From positions 28,324-92,323 of the forward strand of contig NZ_JARSBP010000013.1 of NCBI RefSeq assembly GCF_029623955.1: a DNA stretch of 64,000 nt, in the 5' to 3' direction. The position numbers were made by a program, and so were the translations under genes. Position 1 is the first letter of the stretch. Each line of letters opens with the position of its first letter. Positions 17,673 through 26,315 of the stretch are shown here, piece by piece. A model generated the notes under the pieces. The model made no database searches. It was not told the DNA's origin and saw nothing but the letters and a program-made list of their open reading frames with translations. The DNA is from Mycobacterium sp. 236(2023). Lineage in GTDB: Bacteria; Actinomycetota; Actinomycetes; Mycobacteriales; Mycobacteriaceae.

Positions 17673-19052
17673 ATGACCGCAGAGATCGATACCGTCGTCG
17701 AGACGTGGATCTCCGAGCACATCGGGCCGGTACGCACCTTCGAACGCCAGCAACGTTGGCGGCCAGCCTGGTTCGTCACCGCTGAACGCGGGGGCCGGAA
17801 CATCGGTCTCTACGTCCGTGGTGAACGCGAAGGATTCGGCTTCGCCACCGTCGCCGCAGAGGCGGAGATCCTGCGGGTGATGGAAACGCACGACATCCTG
17901 GTCCCGCACGTCCACGGTGAAATCGTCGAGGCCTCGGCGGTCGTGATGGACCTCCTGCCGGGTGCGCCGAACCCTTGCGACGTCGCCGATCCCCGCGACC
18001 GCGATGCGGTCATGGACGACTACGTCGACGCCCTTGTACGGGCGCACGCGATCGATCCGGCGGCGTTCGCCGCTGCGGGCCTGCGCGTCCCCGCCGATCC
18101 GCGCGCGATCGCCCTCGACTACTTCGAGACATTCGTGACTCGCTATCGGGAGTTCAAACAGCGCCCGGAACCACTGCTGGAGTTCGCAATCGGATGGCTG
18201 CACCGCAACGTACCGAACCACGTGTCCACCCCGCGGTTCGTTCTCGGCGACACCGGGCAGTACATGTTCGCCGACGGTCGGATCACCGGCCTCATCGACG
18301 TCGAACTCGCCCACATCGGTGACGCCTCCCACGACCTCGCGGGCCTGCGGCTGCGCAACGTGACGGAGCCCATGGGCGACCTGGGCCGGTTGCTGAGGCG
18401 GTACGAGCAGGTCTCCGGGACGCCGCTCGACCGCGCCGCCATCGAGTTCCACACCGCCAAGTTCGCCCTGTGCACGCCGCTCGGTGTCGCCATCGTTCTG
18501 CACCTAGACCTTCCGCTGACGGACATCGTCCAGTACGTCGAGTGGTTTCAGCTCCTGTCGCTGCACGCGATCGAATCGATTGCCCGACAGGCCGATATCC
18601 CGCTGCCGGCCGTCTCGCTACCCGAGCCCACGCCTCCGGCCTACCCCGGTGCGGTCGCCGGCCTGGCGTCAATGGTCGAATCACTCGACGTGCCTGCCGG
18701 CATGGCCCAGTACCAGAGATCCTCGGTGGCGGACGTCGCCCGACTGTGCCACCGTCTCAGTGAGTACGGCCCCGCCGTCGACTCCGCCGACCTCGATGAC
18801 ATCGAGCGACTGATCGGCGCTCGGCCCGCCGACCGATCGGCGGGCGACCGGGCCCTCGAGGAGTTCGTCCTCACGGCTGGGCCCCGACACGACGCCGCGC
18901 TGATCCCGTTGCTTCACCGCCGGGTGATGCGCCAACTCCTAGTCCTCGAGCCTCTGCTGACCGGAGGTCGGATCGGGCACGTGACACCGCTGAACGAGCT
19001 GCTGGGTTGCGGCACGGGACCGCAGGGGAAAGATCATAGTGGTCGGCGCTGA
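17673..19052 (+). CDS. APH/ACAD10-like phosphotransferase-family protein
   Basis: 459 residues from ATG 17673. The aminoglycoside-phosphotransferase/choline-kinase fold is clear: an N-lobe with 'ASAVVMDLLPGAPNP', then FVLGDTGQYMF and GLIDVELAHIGDASHDLAGL. The usual catalytic loop HGD-x4-N appears as LGD-x3-Y, without the His or Asn, while the metal-binding Asp of 'IDVE' is kept. Family members near fadE genes resemble the ACAD10 kinase domain. The C-terminal 150 residues are an extra helical region with no recognised family. Catalysis may be impaired or altered. Confidence 0.7.
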   Translation: MTAEIDTVVETWISEHIGPVRTFERQQRWRPAWFVTAERGGRNIGLYVRGEREGFGFATVAAEAEILRVMETHDILVPHVHGEIVEASAVVMDLLPGAPNPCDVADPRDRDAVMDDYVDALVRAHAIDPAAFAAAGLRVPADPRAIALDYFETFVTRYREFKQRPEPLLEFAIGWLHRNVPNHVSTPRFVLGDTGQYMFADGRITGLIDVELAHIGDASHDLAGLRLRNVTEPMGDLGRLLRRYEQVSGTPLDRAAIEFHTAKFALCTPLGVAIVLHLDLPLTDIVQYVEWFQLLSLHAIESIARQADIPLPAVSLPEPTPPAYPGAVAGLASMVESLDVPAGMAQYQRSSVADVARLCHRLSEYGPAVDSADLDDIERLIGARPADRSAGDRALEEFVLTAGPRHDAALIPLLHRRVMRQLLVLEPLLTGGRIGHVTPLNELLGCGTGPQGKDHSGRR

Positions 19053-19341
19053 CCCCGATGGGAAGTTCGTAGGATCAACCGCAGTCGTCGCGATCGGCCT
19101 TCTGCACTTCATGTTCCCCGCGGCGTTCGAGCCGCTCAACCGGCGGATGGGTTTCCCTCGGAACACTCGGAGACACGTATACGTGAACGGCGCGATCGAG
19201 ACGTCGATCGGACTGTTGTCCGGCAGTCGGAGGGCCCGTCCGTTTTCCATCTCGCTGGGCGCCGCGTACGCGCTGTACCTCGCCGCGAATGCCCTAAGCG
19301 CGTGTCAACGTAATCGGCAGACGGGTCGGCCCCCGCAGTGA
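19039..19341 (+). CDS. Small DoxX-like membrane protein
   Basis: 100 residues. Two or three hydrophobic helices (STAVVAIGLLHFMFP, 'GAIETSIGLL', FSISLGAAYALYLAANALSA) separated by NRRMGFPRN, a layout seen in short DoxX-like proteins. The start (GTG) overlaps the phosphotransferase gene by 14 nt and the 3' end overlaps the convergent P450 by 48 bp. Function unknown; membrane location is inferred from composition. Confidence 0.55.
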   Translation: MVGADPDGKFVGSTAVVAIGLLHFMFPAAFEPLNRRMGFPRNTRRHVYVNGAIETSIGLLSGSRRARPFSISLGAAYALYLAANALSACQRNRQTGRPPQ

Positions 19342-20592
19342 GGTGTTGGTCGACCACGTCGCCGGCCCGGCAGGCGTGATAGCCGAGGTCTGCTTCACCA
19401 GCTCGCGAAGTACCGCCTGTGCTTCCATACGGGCCAACGGCGCCCCAACGCACATGTGTGCGCCATAACCGAAGGCGATGTGGTTGCGCGGATTTCGATC
19501 CGCGCGGTACTGATCGGGATCCTCGAACACCAGCGGGTCGCGATTCGCGGCCGCGAAGTTGAGCATCACCCGCGACCCGGAGGGGATGGTCACCTCACCG
19601 ACCGGGAAGTCCGCCCGCGTGTACCTGTAGAGGTTCTGAATGGGACTTGATATGCGCAGCTGTTCTTCAACGGCCATCGGTATCAAATCCGGTTTGGCTC
19701 TGATCATCTCGAACTGCTCGGGGTTGTGCGCCAACGTATCGAACATGCCGCCGAGCAGATTGGTCGTGGTCTCGTTACCCGCGATCAGCAACAGCATCGC
19801 GATGAGGAAGAGCTGATCGTCGGTGAGCGATCCGTCGTCGGTGTGGGTCAGCAACCGACCGAGAACCGTGTTCGAGTCCTTCAAACCGCCCGCCGCGAAC
19901 TGTCGCGTGAAGTAACGCTGTAGGGCGGCCATGGAGACCACGGCCTTCCCGAAGCGGATGATCCCGCGACGGCTGGCCTCGAAGTCCACGATGTGCATAC
20001 CGGCCTCGGACCACGCACGGAACTTGTCCAGGTCTCCGTCAGGAACACCCAGAATGTAGGCGATCATCCGTATCGGCATGGGGATCGTGAGATGTTGCAC
20101 GACGTCGCAACCCGGTTCGTTCAGCACTCTGGACACCAGTGTCGACGCGAGTTCGTCGGTCATCTCCTGCCAGCTGGCCATCGCACCCCTACTGAAACCC
20201 GGTTGCACCTGCTTCCGCAGGCGCGAGTGTTCCGCGCCGTCCGACAGCACCAGTACCGGTGCCGCAATGCGCATCCGGGTGACGCCCTCGGTGCTGGTGA
20301 CCGCGTCGGTGTCACGGAGCGCGGCGCGCACGTCCTCGTGCCTGCAGAGGATCCACGTGGCGCGCTTCGGGTTGTAGTGCACCCGCCCCCGTTGATGGAG
20401 CAGCCGGAAAGCGTCGAACGGCTCAGCCGCCGTGGCGCGGTCGAGCGGGTCGTAATCGGTATTGACCGCGCCGGCCCACGCTCGGTGGCCGCGCCGCCAA
20501 GTACGCAGCGCGGCGGCGGCATTCAGTCGAACAGCGGATGCGAAGGGGGTGACGATCGCACTGCGCTCTCTCACCTTGCCTACGACGCTCAT
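19294..20592 (-). CDS. Cytochrome P450
   Basis: 432 residues, about 30 longer at the N-terminus than the other P450s here. The first 40 residues contain AVRLNAAAALRTWRRGHRA, so a later start is possible. I-helix AGNETT is at 271-276, ExxR (EQLR) at 310-313, and the heme loop FGYGAHMCVGAPLAR with Cys381. Last gene of a minus-strand operon (P450-hydratase-P450). Probably fed by the ferredoxin at 10.3 kb. Substrate unknown. Confidence 0.9.
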   Translation of the reverse strand: MSVVGKVRERSAIVTPFASAVRLNAAAALRTWRRGHRAWAGAVNTDYDPLDRATAAEPFDAFRLLHQRGRVHYNPKRATWILCRHEDVRAALRDTDAVTSTEGVTRMRIAAPVLVLSDGAEHSRLRKQVQPGFSRGAMASWQEMTDELASTLVSRVLNEPGCDVVQHLTIPMPIRMIAYILGVPDGDLDKFRAWSEAGMHIVDFEASRRGIIRFGKAVVSMAALQRYFTRQFAAGGLKDSNTVLGRLLTHTDDGSLTDDQLFLIAMLLLIAGNETTTNLLGGMFDTLAHNPEQFEMIRAKPDLIPMAVEEQLRISSPIQNLYRYTRADFPVGEVTIPSGSRVMLNFAAANRDPLVFEDPDQYRADRNPRNHIAFGYGAHMCVGAPLARMEAQAVLRELVKQTSAITPAGPATWSTNTSLRGPTRLPITLTRA

Positions 20593-20616
20593 GCCCCGGA
20601 CTCCCCGTCAGTGTCG

Positions 20617-21417
20617 TCAGCGGCCCGAGAACCGCGGCTCGCGCTTCTCGGCGAATGCCGCGACGCCCTCGGCGACGTCATCGGTACCCGCGACCTGCTC
20701 GACGAGCAGCGCCTCGGTGTGAAAAGCGGCCGCGCGGTCGACGTCGAGGGCTTGGTTGAGCATGGCCTTCGCCGCGGCGATCGCCCGCGTGGGCCCGGTC
20801 GCCAAGCGCTGCGCCCACTCGGAGGCCAGTGCCTCCAGTTCCCCGCGGTCGGCGACGAGCTCGTTCACCAGGCCGATGCGATGCGCCTCGGTGGCGGACA
20901 GTTCCTCACCGAACAGGACGAGTCGCTTGGCGACGTTGAAAGGGACCTTTCGCGTGAGCAAGTAGGCCGCGCCGCCGTCGGGAGCGAGGCCGCGTCGCAC
21001 GAAGAGTTCGATCAGACGAGCGCTCTCGACCGCGATGACGAGGTCGCACGCCAGCACCATGCTCGCCCCCACACCCGCGGCGACTCCGTTGAGCGCGCAG
21101 ATCACCGGTTTGTCGCAGTCGAGCAGAGCCGACACCACGGCCTGGGACCCCGTGCGCAGGATCCGAGCCGCATCACCCGCAATGCGGTCCTGGCTCGGAC
21201 GCATGTTCGGGTCGCGCAGGTTGGGCCCGGTGCAGAAGTGCCGATCACCGCTGGCCGTGAACACCACGGCGCGGATCTCAGGATCGCTCGAGGCGACGGC
21301 GAGGTTGTCGATGAGGTCGCGCTGCATCGCGCGCGTGACCGAGTTCCCGACCTCGGGTCGGTCGAGCACGAGCCACCGCACGCCGCCCTCGGTGCGCGCC
21401 GCCAGTCCGGTGCTCAC
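20617..21417 (-). CDS. Enoyl-CoA hydratase/isomerase family protein
   Basis: 266 residues, crotonase fold. Oxyanion-hole strands are 'AVVFTASGDRHFCTGPNL' and CALNGVAAGVGASMVLACDL. Active-site-loop residues include LAPDGGAAYLL, and the C-terminal EKREPRFSGR is typical of mycobacterial EchA proteins. The usual GG in the first hole is TG here. The GTG overlaps the upstream P450 stop. Role: hydration, isomerisation or hydrolysis of an acyl-CoA. Confidence 0.88.
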   Translation of the reverse strand: MSTGLAARTEGGVRWLVLDRPEVGNSVTRAMQRDLIDNLAVASSDPEIRAVVFTASGDRHFCTGPNLRDPNMRPSQDRIAGDAARILRTGSQAVVSALLDCDKPVICALNGVAAGVGASMVLACDLVIAVESARLIELFVRRGLAPDGGAAYLLTRKVPFNVAKRLVLFGEELSATEAHRIGLVNELVADRGELEALASEWAQRLATGPTRAIAAAKAMLNQALDVDRAAAFHTEALLVEQVAGTDDVAEGVAAFAEKREPRFSGR

Positions 21418-22610
21418 AGCGCGATGGGCACGCTGGCCGGTCCGCGGACGGAGTTGGTGTGGACGTACGTCACGCTTGCCTCGTCGACCGTCCAGTCGGG
21501 GAACCGCTTGAGGGTCTCCTCCAGCGCCACCCTGGCCTCCAGCCGGGCCAGTGCCGCGCCGAGACAGAAGTGCGATCCGTGTCCGAAGCTGATGTGCCGG
21601 ATGCCCGTTCGCGTCACGTCGAAGGCGTCGGCGCGCTCGTACTGACGTTCATCCCGGCCCGCGGAGCCGGTGAGAAGCGCCACCTTCGACCCCGCCGGGA
21701 TCACGGTGTCGTGGTAGGTGGTGTCCCGCAGCGCGAACCGCCCCTGGATGGGAGACGGCGCGTCGTAGCGGAGCAGTTCCTCGACCGCGCCGCCGATGAG
21801 GTCCGGATCCGCGAGCAGCTTCTCCCGCTGGTCCGGGTTTCGGGCCAGCGTCAGTGCGGCCCAGCCCAGCAGTCGCGCGACGGTCTCGTTACCCGCGACG
21901 TTGACCATCGCGATGAAGACCAGCAACTCGCCGTCGTCCAGTCGGCGCGGATCGACGTCGGGCATGACCAGATCGGAGTCCATGAGATCGCTGACGATGT
22001 CTGCTGTGCGGTGCTGTCGGCGCAATTCGATCTGCCGCCGGTAGTAGTCGAAGAGGTTCGCCGAGGCCTCGTCGCCCGCGGCGCCGCGCTCGGGATTGCC
22101 CTCGTCGCGGTGCACCTGCGCGTCCGACCACTCCCGCAGGTTGTCGTGGTCCTCCTCCGGGAAGCCCAGCAGCGAGCTGATGACCATCACCGGCAGCTTG
22201 GCCGAGAAGTCGCGGACGTAGTCGAATCCGTCGCCACCCACGTACCGGTCGAGGTAGCCCCGGCACAGCTCACGGACGTGGTCTTCGAGCTTGGCGATCC
22301 GGCTGCGGAAGAACGTGCGGTTGACCATCTTCCGCAGGTACGTGTGATCGGGGGGGTCCATCATGATCATCGCCTTCGGCGCCCCCCAGGGATCATCGGT
22401 GATCATGTCGAGCGTGATGCCGTGCTCCGACGACAACGATTCTGTGTCCAGCGAGGCCGCCATGACGTCGTCGAACCGGCTCAACGCGTAGAAGTCGTAC
22501 TCCGGGTTGTAGTACACCGGCGCTTCGTCCCGCATCCGCTTCCACACCGAGTACGGTTCGGCGTGCAGGGAGCGGTCGAAGGGATCCCAGCGAAGATCCG
22601 TGGTCGTCAT
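21414..22610 (-). CDS. Cytochrome P450
   Basis: 398 residues from ATG 22610 (MTTTDLRWDPFDRSLHAEPY). I-helix AGNETV is at 239-244, with Val in place of the usual second Thr, ExxR at 278-281, and heme loop FGHGSHFCLGAALAR with Cys349. The same frame stays open far upstream, but that part lies opposite the hydratase gene and is not protein-like. First gene of the P450-hydratase-P450 operon, divergent from a hydratase-dehydrogenase operon across operator copy 5. Confidence 0.92.
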   Translation of the reverse strand: MTTTDLRWDPFDRSLHAEPYSVWKRMRDEAPVYYNPEYDFYALSRFDDVMAASLDTESLSSEHGITLDMITDDPWGAPKAMIMMDPPDHTYLRKMVNRTFFRSRIAKLEDHVRELCRGYLDRYVGGDGFDYVRDFSAKLPVMVISSLLGFPEEDHDNLREWSDAQVHRDEGNPERGAAGDEASANLFDYYRRQIELRRQHRTADIVSDLMDSDLVMPDVDPRRLDDGELLVFIAMVNVAGNETVARLLGWAALTLARNPDQREKLLADPDLIGGAVEELLRYDAPSPIQGRFALRDTTYHDTVIPAGSKVALLTGSAGRDERQYERADAFDVTRTGIRHISFGHGSHFCLGAALARLEARVALEETLKRFPDWTVDEASVTYVHTNSVRGPASVPIAL

Positions 22611-22640
22611 CGGCACCGTCCTTCCATGTGGAACACTATT

Positions 22641-22651
22641 ACAGTATCTGT
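22641..22651. promoter_or_regulatory. Operator-like inverted repeat (cluster motif, copy 5)
   Basis: ACAG-TAT-CTGT is the reverse complement of the core of copy 1 (ACAG-ATA-CTGT). It lies between the divergent P450 and hydratase operons. On the minus strand it runs directly into TAATAG, a possible -10 for the P450 operon. Confidence 0.5.
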
Positions 22652-22706
22652 TTAATTGCACTACCATTCCCATCGCGGGGCAGGCGAATTCGAGGAGGAC
22701 GTTCAG

Positions 22707-23519
22707 GTGGAGACACGCGAATTGGACCACGTCGTATACGAGAAAGACGGGGCGATCGCACGCATCATCCTGAACAATCCGGAGCGCGCCAACGCCCAGA
22801 CCTCGGAGATGGTGCACAGCGTGAACACCGCGCTCGACGACGCGCAGTACGACTACGACATCAAGGTCGTCATCATCAAGGCCAACGGGAAGGGCTTCTG
22901 CTCGGGTCACGTCCCCGACGGCAGCTACCCCGAATTCAAAGCCGAGCTCGACGCGTCGGGCAAGGTGTGGCGGTCGGCGGCCCAGCTGTTCCTGTGGCCG
23001 GTGCTCAAACTGTGGGAGTTCCCCAAGCCGGTCATCGCTCAGGTGCATGGATACGCGATCGGCGGCGGCACCACTTGGGCGCTGATCCCCGAGATCACGG
23101 TATGCAGTGACGACACGTGGTTCCAGATGCCGCTCGTCCCCGGCTTCGGGTTGCCGGGTTCGGAGACGATGTTCGAGCCGTGGGTGTTCATGAACTACAA
23201 GCGCGCCGCCGAGTACCTCTACACCGCACAGAAGATCACCGCCGAACAGGCGCTCGAGTTCGGTCTGGTGAACAGAGTCGTTCCGCGTGATCATCTCGAG
23301 GCCGAGGTCGAGGAACTCGCCGCGAAGATCGCGAAGGCCCCGCTGATCACGCTGCAGGCGACCAAGGCGGGCATCCTGCGCGCGTGGGAGAACATGGGTT
23401 TCCGCACCCACCAGCAGGCCAGCAACGACCTGCAGGCAGTCGTCACGGGTTCCAAGGAGTTTCAGGACTACATGGTCGAGTTGATGAAGAAGGCGGCCAA
23501 GCCGTCGGACCGAGTCTGA
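22707..23519 (+). CDS. Enoyl-CoA hydratase/isomerase family protein
   Basis: 270 residues from GTG 22707, 8 nt after GAGGAGG; earlier in-frame starts fall in the promoter. The crotonase core 'VVIIKANGKGFCSGHVPDG' and AQVHGYAIGGGTTWALIPEI has a bulkier second-hole region (GGGTTW). A long insert 'EFKAELDASGKVWRSAAQLF' sits after the first hole. These features resemble hydratase-like proteins that act on large substrates. Its stop is 2 nt before the acyl-CoA dehydrogenase start. Confidence 0.87.
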   Translation: METRELDHVVYEKDGAIARIILNNPERANAQTSEMVHSVNTALDDAQYDYDIKVVIIKANGKGFCSGHVPDGSYPEFKAELDASGKVWRSAAQLFLWPVLKLWEFPKPVIAQVHGYAIGGGTTWALIPEITVCSDDTWFQMPLVPGFGLPGSETMFEPWVFMNYKRAAEYLYTAQKITAEQALEFGLVNRVVPRDHLEAEVEELAAKIAKAPLITLQATKAGILRAWENMGFRTHQQASNDLQAVVTGSKEFQDYMVELMKKAAKPSDRV

Positions 23520-23521
23520 CC

Positions 23522-24724
23522 GTGCCGCTCCGTCCCATCGTGCGGTTCGGCGGCGGACCCGAGGTCGAGAGCCTGCGGACCGAACTGCGCTCATGGCTCG
23601 ACGAGCATCTGCCCGACGAGTTCCGGCGCACCGCAGCCAATCCCGACTACCTGCCGCGCGAGAGCCACGACCGCGCGGTCGAGTTCTGCCGCGCCCTACA
23701 CGAGCGGGGGTGGTTCGTGCCCCAGTGGCCGGTGGAGTTCGGCGGGGGTGGACTCGGTGTGGTCGAGCAGGTGGTCATCCGCGAGGAGCTCGCCTACGCC
23801 GGCGCTCCGATGGTGAACACCAACGGCGTCAACATGCTTGCCCCCGTCCTGTTCCGGTTCGGCACCCGCGAGCAACAAGACGAGCACCTCCCGAAAATCG
23901 CGCGTTCCGAACGCATGTGGGCGCAGGGGTACTCGGAGCCGGAAGCGGGTTCCGATCTCGCCGCCCTGCGAATGACGGCGCGCAGGGACGGTGCGGACTA
24001 CATCCTCGACGGGCAGAAGACGTGGACCAGCAACGGTGTTCTCGCCGACTGGATCTTCGTGCTGGCGCGCACGTCACCGCTCGGAGAGAAACGCCAGAGC
24101 GGGATCTCGTTCTTCCTCGTCGATCTCGACACACCCGGAATCACCCGCCGGCCGATCCGCTCCATGACTGGCTACCCGACGTTCGCCGAGGAGTTCTTCG
24201 ACGGCGTCCGGGTTCCCGCGGCGAACCTGGTGGGCGCCGAGGGCGAAGGCTGGAAGGTCGCCAAGGCCCTGCTCGTCGCGGAGCGGTCCAACGTCACCAG
24301 GGCCGCGCAGGCACAGCGCTACCTCGACGAACTGGTCGACTGGTGCCGAGATCAGCGCGGAACCTCACACGATCCACTCGCCGACCCCGTCACCCGGCTC
24401 GCGTTGGCGCGTGCCGTTGAGCGCGTCGAGGTCGGCCGGGCGCTGTCGTACCGTGTGGCCCATCAGCAGGCCGCAGATCAGCTGGACCCCGCGTTGCCGT
24501 CGCTGTCGAAGCTGTACCACTCCGAGCTCACCGCCGAACTGCGTCAGCTCGGCGCGGCGATTCTCGGCCCGGCGGGCGCTCTGCTCCCCGAGGACCCCGA
24601 CGCGCTACTCCACGGCCACTTCTCCGAGGGCCTCCTGCTGTCGCTGCTGCACACGATCGGTGGCGGAACCAGCGAGATCCAACGCGACCTGATATCGACT
24701 GCGGGCCTGGGACTTCCGCGTTAG
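23522..24724 (+). CDS. Acyl-CoA dehydrogenase
   Basis: 400 residues from GTG 23522, just after the hydratase stop. It has 'MWAQGYSEPEAGSDLAALRM', ILDGQKTWTSNGVLADW, 'LVGAEGEGWKVAKALLVAER', and a C-terminal IGGGTSEIQRDLISTAGLGLPR ending, as in catalytic FadE subunits. Unlike the pairs at 4.7 and 10.5 kb it has no adjacent partner, so it is either a homomer or pairs with a distant subunit. Its last 4 bp overlap a convergent hydratase gene. Confidence 0.88.
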   Translation: MPLRPIVRFGGGPEVESLRTELRSWLDEHLPDEFRRTAANPDYLPRESHDRAVEFCRALHERGWFVPQWPVEFGGGGLGVVEQVVIREELAYAGAPMVNTNGVNMLAPVLFRFGTREQQDEHLPKIARSERMWAQGYSEPEAGSDLAALRMTARRDGADYILDGQKTWTSNGVLADWIFVLARTSPLGEKRQSGISFFLVDLDTPGITRRPIRSMTGYPTFAEEFFDGVRVPAANLVGAEGEGWKVAKALLVAERSNVTRAAQAQRYLDELVDWCRDQRGTSHDPLADPVTRLALARAVERVEVGRALSYRVAHQQAADQLDPALPSLSKLYHSELTAELRQLGAAILGPAGALLPEDPDALLHGHFSEGLLLSLLHTIGGGTSEIQRDLISTAGLGLPR

Positions 24725-25479
24725 CCGAACTGCGCTCGGCCCGCCGCCGCGCCCGAGCGCTGCTGCGCGACCGTCGCGACTGCCAGCTCCAGCGGGTGGA
24801 AGGCCGCCAGCTGGACCGCTTCCGCGGACGCGATGAGCCGCTTGGTCAGCTCGCAGGCTCCGGGGTCCGCGTCGGCGAGTTCGCGCGCGATGGCGACGGC
24901 GTCCTCGATCGACTCTCCTGATTCCGCGAGGTCGGTGACCAAGCCGAGTCGATGGGCGTCCTCAGCCGGCAGTCTCGTGCCGCGTAACAGCAGCGATGAC
25001 GCTCTGTGCCTGCCCAATTGCTGCGTCAAACGCCAGGCGAGGCCGCCGTCCGGCACGACCGCGCGGGCCACGAAGGGCGCTGAGAAGAACGACGCGCGAG
25101 CCGCGACGACCAGGTCGCACGACAGCGCGAGACTCCACCCTAGACCGACCGCCGCTCCCTCCACGGCGGCGATGGTGGGCATCGGGAGTTCGCGCAGCTG
25201 AGCCATGACGCGTTGGGCGTGCTCGACGCGTCCGGCCGGCCCCATCGGTCCGTCACCGTGCGCGGGGCCGGTCTTCAGGTCGCCTCCGGCGCTGAAGAAT
25301 CCGCCGTTTCCCGCGATGACGACACCGCGTGCGCCGCCGACCCCCGCCAGTGCGGCGGACAACTCCGTCCACGACTCGTACCGCAGCGAGTTCCGTTGCG
25401 CGGGACGGTTCAACAGGACCAGCGCGATGCCGTCCCGATCCTCGATCAGGACCAGCGGGTCGTCGGACTCGGTGGCCAC
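24721..25479 (-). CDS. Enoyl-CoA hydratase/isomerase family protein
   Basis: 252 residues. Crotonase motifs are 'VVIAGNGGFFSAGGDLKTG' (first oxyanion hole), AAVEGAAVGLGWSLALSCDL (second) and AVVPDGGLAWRLTQQLG. The GTG start overlaps the stop of the upstream hydratase in the sequence CTAGTGG, so the two paralogs are coupled. The second hole has G-L-G rather than G-G-G. Probable role: hydratase or isomerase on a pathway acyl-CoA. Confidence 0.87.
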   Translation of the reverse strand: MATESDDPLVLIEDRDGIALVLLNRPAQRNSLRYESWTELSAALAGVGGARGVVIAGNGGFFSAGGDLKTGPAHGDGPMGPAGRVEHAQRVMAQLRELPMPTIAAVEGAAVGLGWSLALSCDLVVAARASFFSAPFVARAVVPDGGLAWRLTQQLGRHRASSLLLRGTRLPAEDAHRLGLVTDLAESGESIEDAVAIARELADADPGACELTKRLIASAEAVQLAAFHPLELAVATVAQQRSGAAAGRAQFG

Positions 25480-26276
25480 TAGCGGTTGAGGAACCGGTCG
25501 ATCGCGGCGCGGTGTTCGGGCGTGGTGAAGCACTCGGTCTCCGCCGAGATGCCGAACTCCAGAATGGCGGTCACCGCCCGCTCCGCGTGGAGGTTGAGTG
25601 TGCGCTTGGTGTCCTGCACCGCACGGGCCGGCAGCGCCGCGAGCCGATGCGCGAGCGCGAGACCCTCGGCCTTGATGTCGGCGTGTGGCACCACACGGTT
25701 GGCCAGCCCGAGTTCGACGGCCTTGTCCGCCTTGATCCTCTCCCCCAGCAGCAGGTACTCCTTGGCCTTGAGCAGGCTCATGAGAAGCGGCCACAGCACC
25801 GATCCCCCGTCGCCGGCGACCAAACCGCTGGCGACGTGGGTGTCGGCGAAGAACGACCGGTCGGACATCAACACAATGTCGCAGAGCACCGCGATGCTGC
25901 AGCCGAATCCCACGGCGGGGCCGTTCACCGCCGCCACGATCGGCAGCGGGAAGTCGATCATGTCGCGCACGATGCGGCGTGCGTCGCGCATCCCCTCGCG
26001 GCGGGTCACCGGATTCTCGACGTGAGTGTGCAGCCACTCGACGAGATCCCCACCGGCGGAGAAGAAGTCACCGGTCCCCGTCAACAGCACCGCGCGGGCG
26101 TTGGCGTCCTCCCCCAGCGTCGTCCAGAGCCGGGCGAAGGCGCCGTGCATGCGGTTGTTGACCGCGTTGGCGTTGCCGGGGTTGTTCAGCGTGACGATCC
26201 TGACCGGACCGTCCTCGGCCACCAGAATCTCGTCGCACCCCGTGACGCCGGAGGTGCCCTGCGGAAGTTCGGTCAT
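25479..26276 (-). CDS. Enoyl-CoA hydratase/isomerase family protein
   Basis: 265 residues from ATG 26276. It carries 'AVLLTGTGDFFSAGGDLVEW', AAVNGPAVGFGCSIAVLCDI and GLVAGDGGSVLWPLLM; the ending 'TPEHRAAIDRFLNR' is shared with EchA-type hydratases. First gene of a two-hydratase operon. The promoter lies in the 39-bp gap after the P450 gene and carries operator copy 6 directly in front of a TATCAT -10. Confidence 0.88.
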   Translation of the reverse strand: MTELPQGTSGVTGCDEILVAEDGPVRIVTLNNPGNANAVNNRMHGAFARLWTTLGEDANARAVLLTGTGDFFSAGGDLVEWLHTHVENPVTRREGMRDARRIVRDMIDFPLPIVAAVNGPAVGFGCSIAVLCDIVLMSDRSFFADTHVASGLVAGDGGSVLWPLLMSLLKAKEYLLLGERIKADKAVELGLANRVVPHADIKAEGLALAHRLAALPARAVQDTKRTLNLHAERAVTAILEFGISAETECFTTPEHRAAIDRFLNR

Positions 26277-26284
26277 CGCATCGG

Positions 26285-26304
26285 ATGATAGAACAGATGC
26301 TGTT
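26285..26304 (-). promoter_or_regulatory. Promoter with overlapping operator (cluster motif, copy 6)
   Basis: Reads on the minus strand AACAGCATCTGTTC followed at once by TATCAT (-10). The arms AACAG and CTGTT are perfect inverted repeats with a 3-bp spacer. The predicted transcript begins a few bases before ATG 26276, so the leader is very short. Confidence 0.55.
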
Positions 26305-26315
26305 TATTTGTATAG

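Noticed and set aside
21414..23594. 726-codon P450 with a long N-terminal extension
   Set aside because: The part beyond 22610 lies opposite the plus-strand hydratase and has no domain; the P450 starts normally at 22610.
24721..26037. Single 438-codon minus-strand frame spanning two hydratases
   Set aside because: Only the last 252 codons are hydratase-like; the rest is a shadow of the upstream hydratase, which is read in another frame from ATG 26276.
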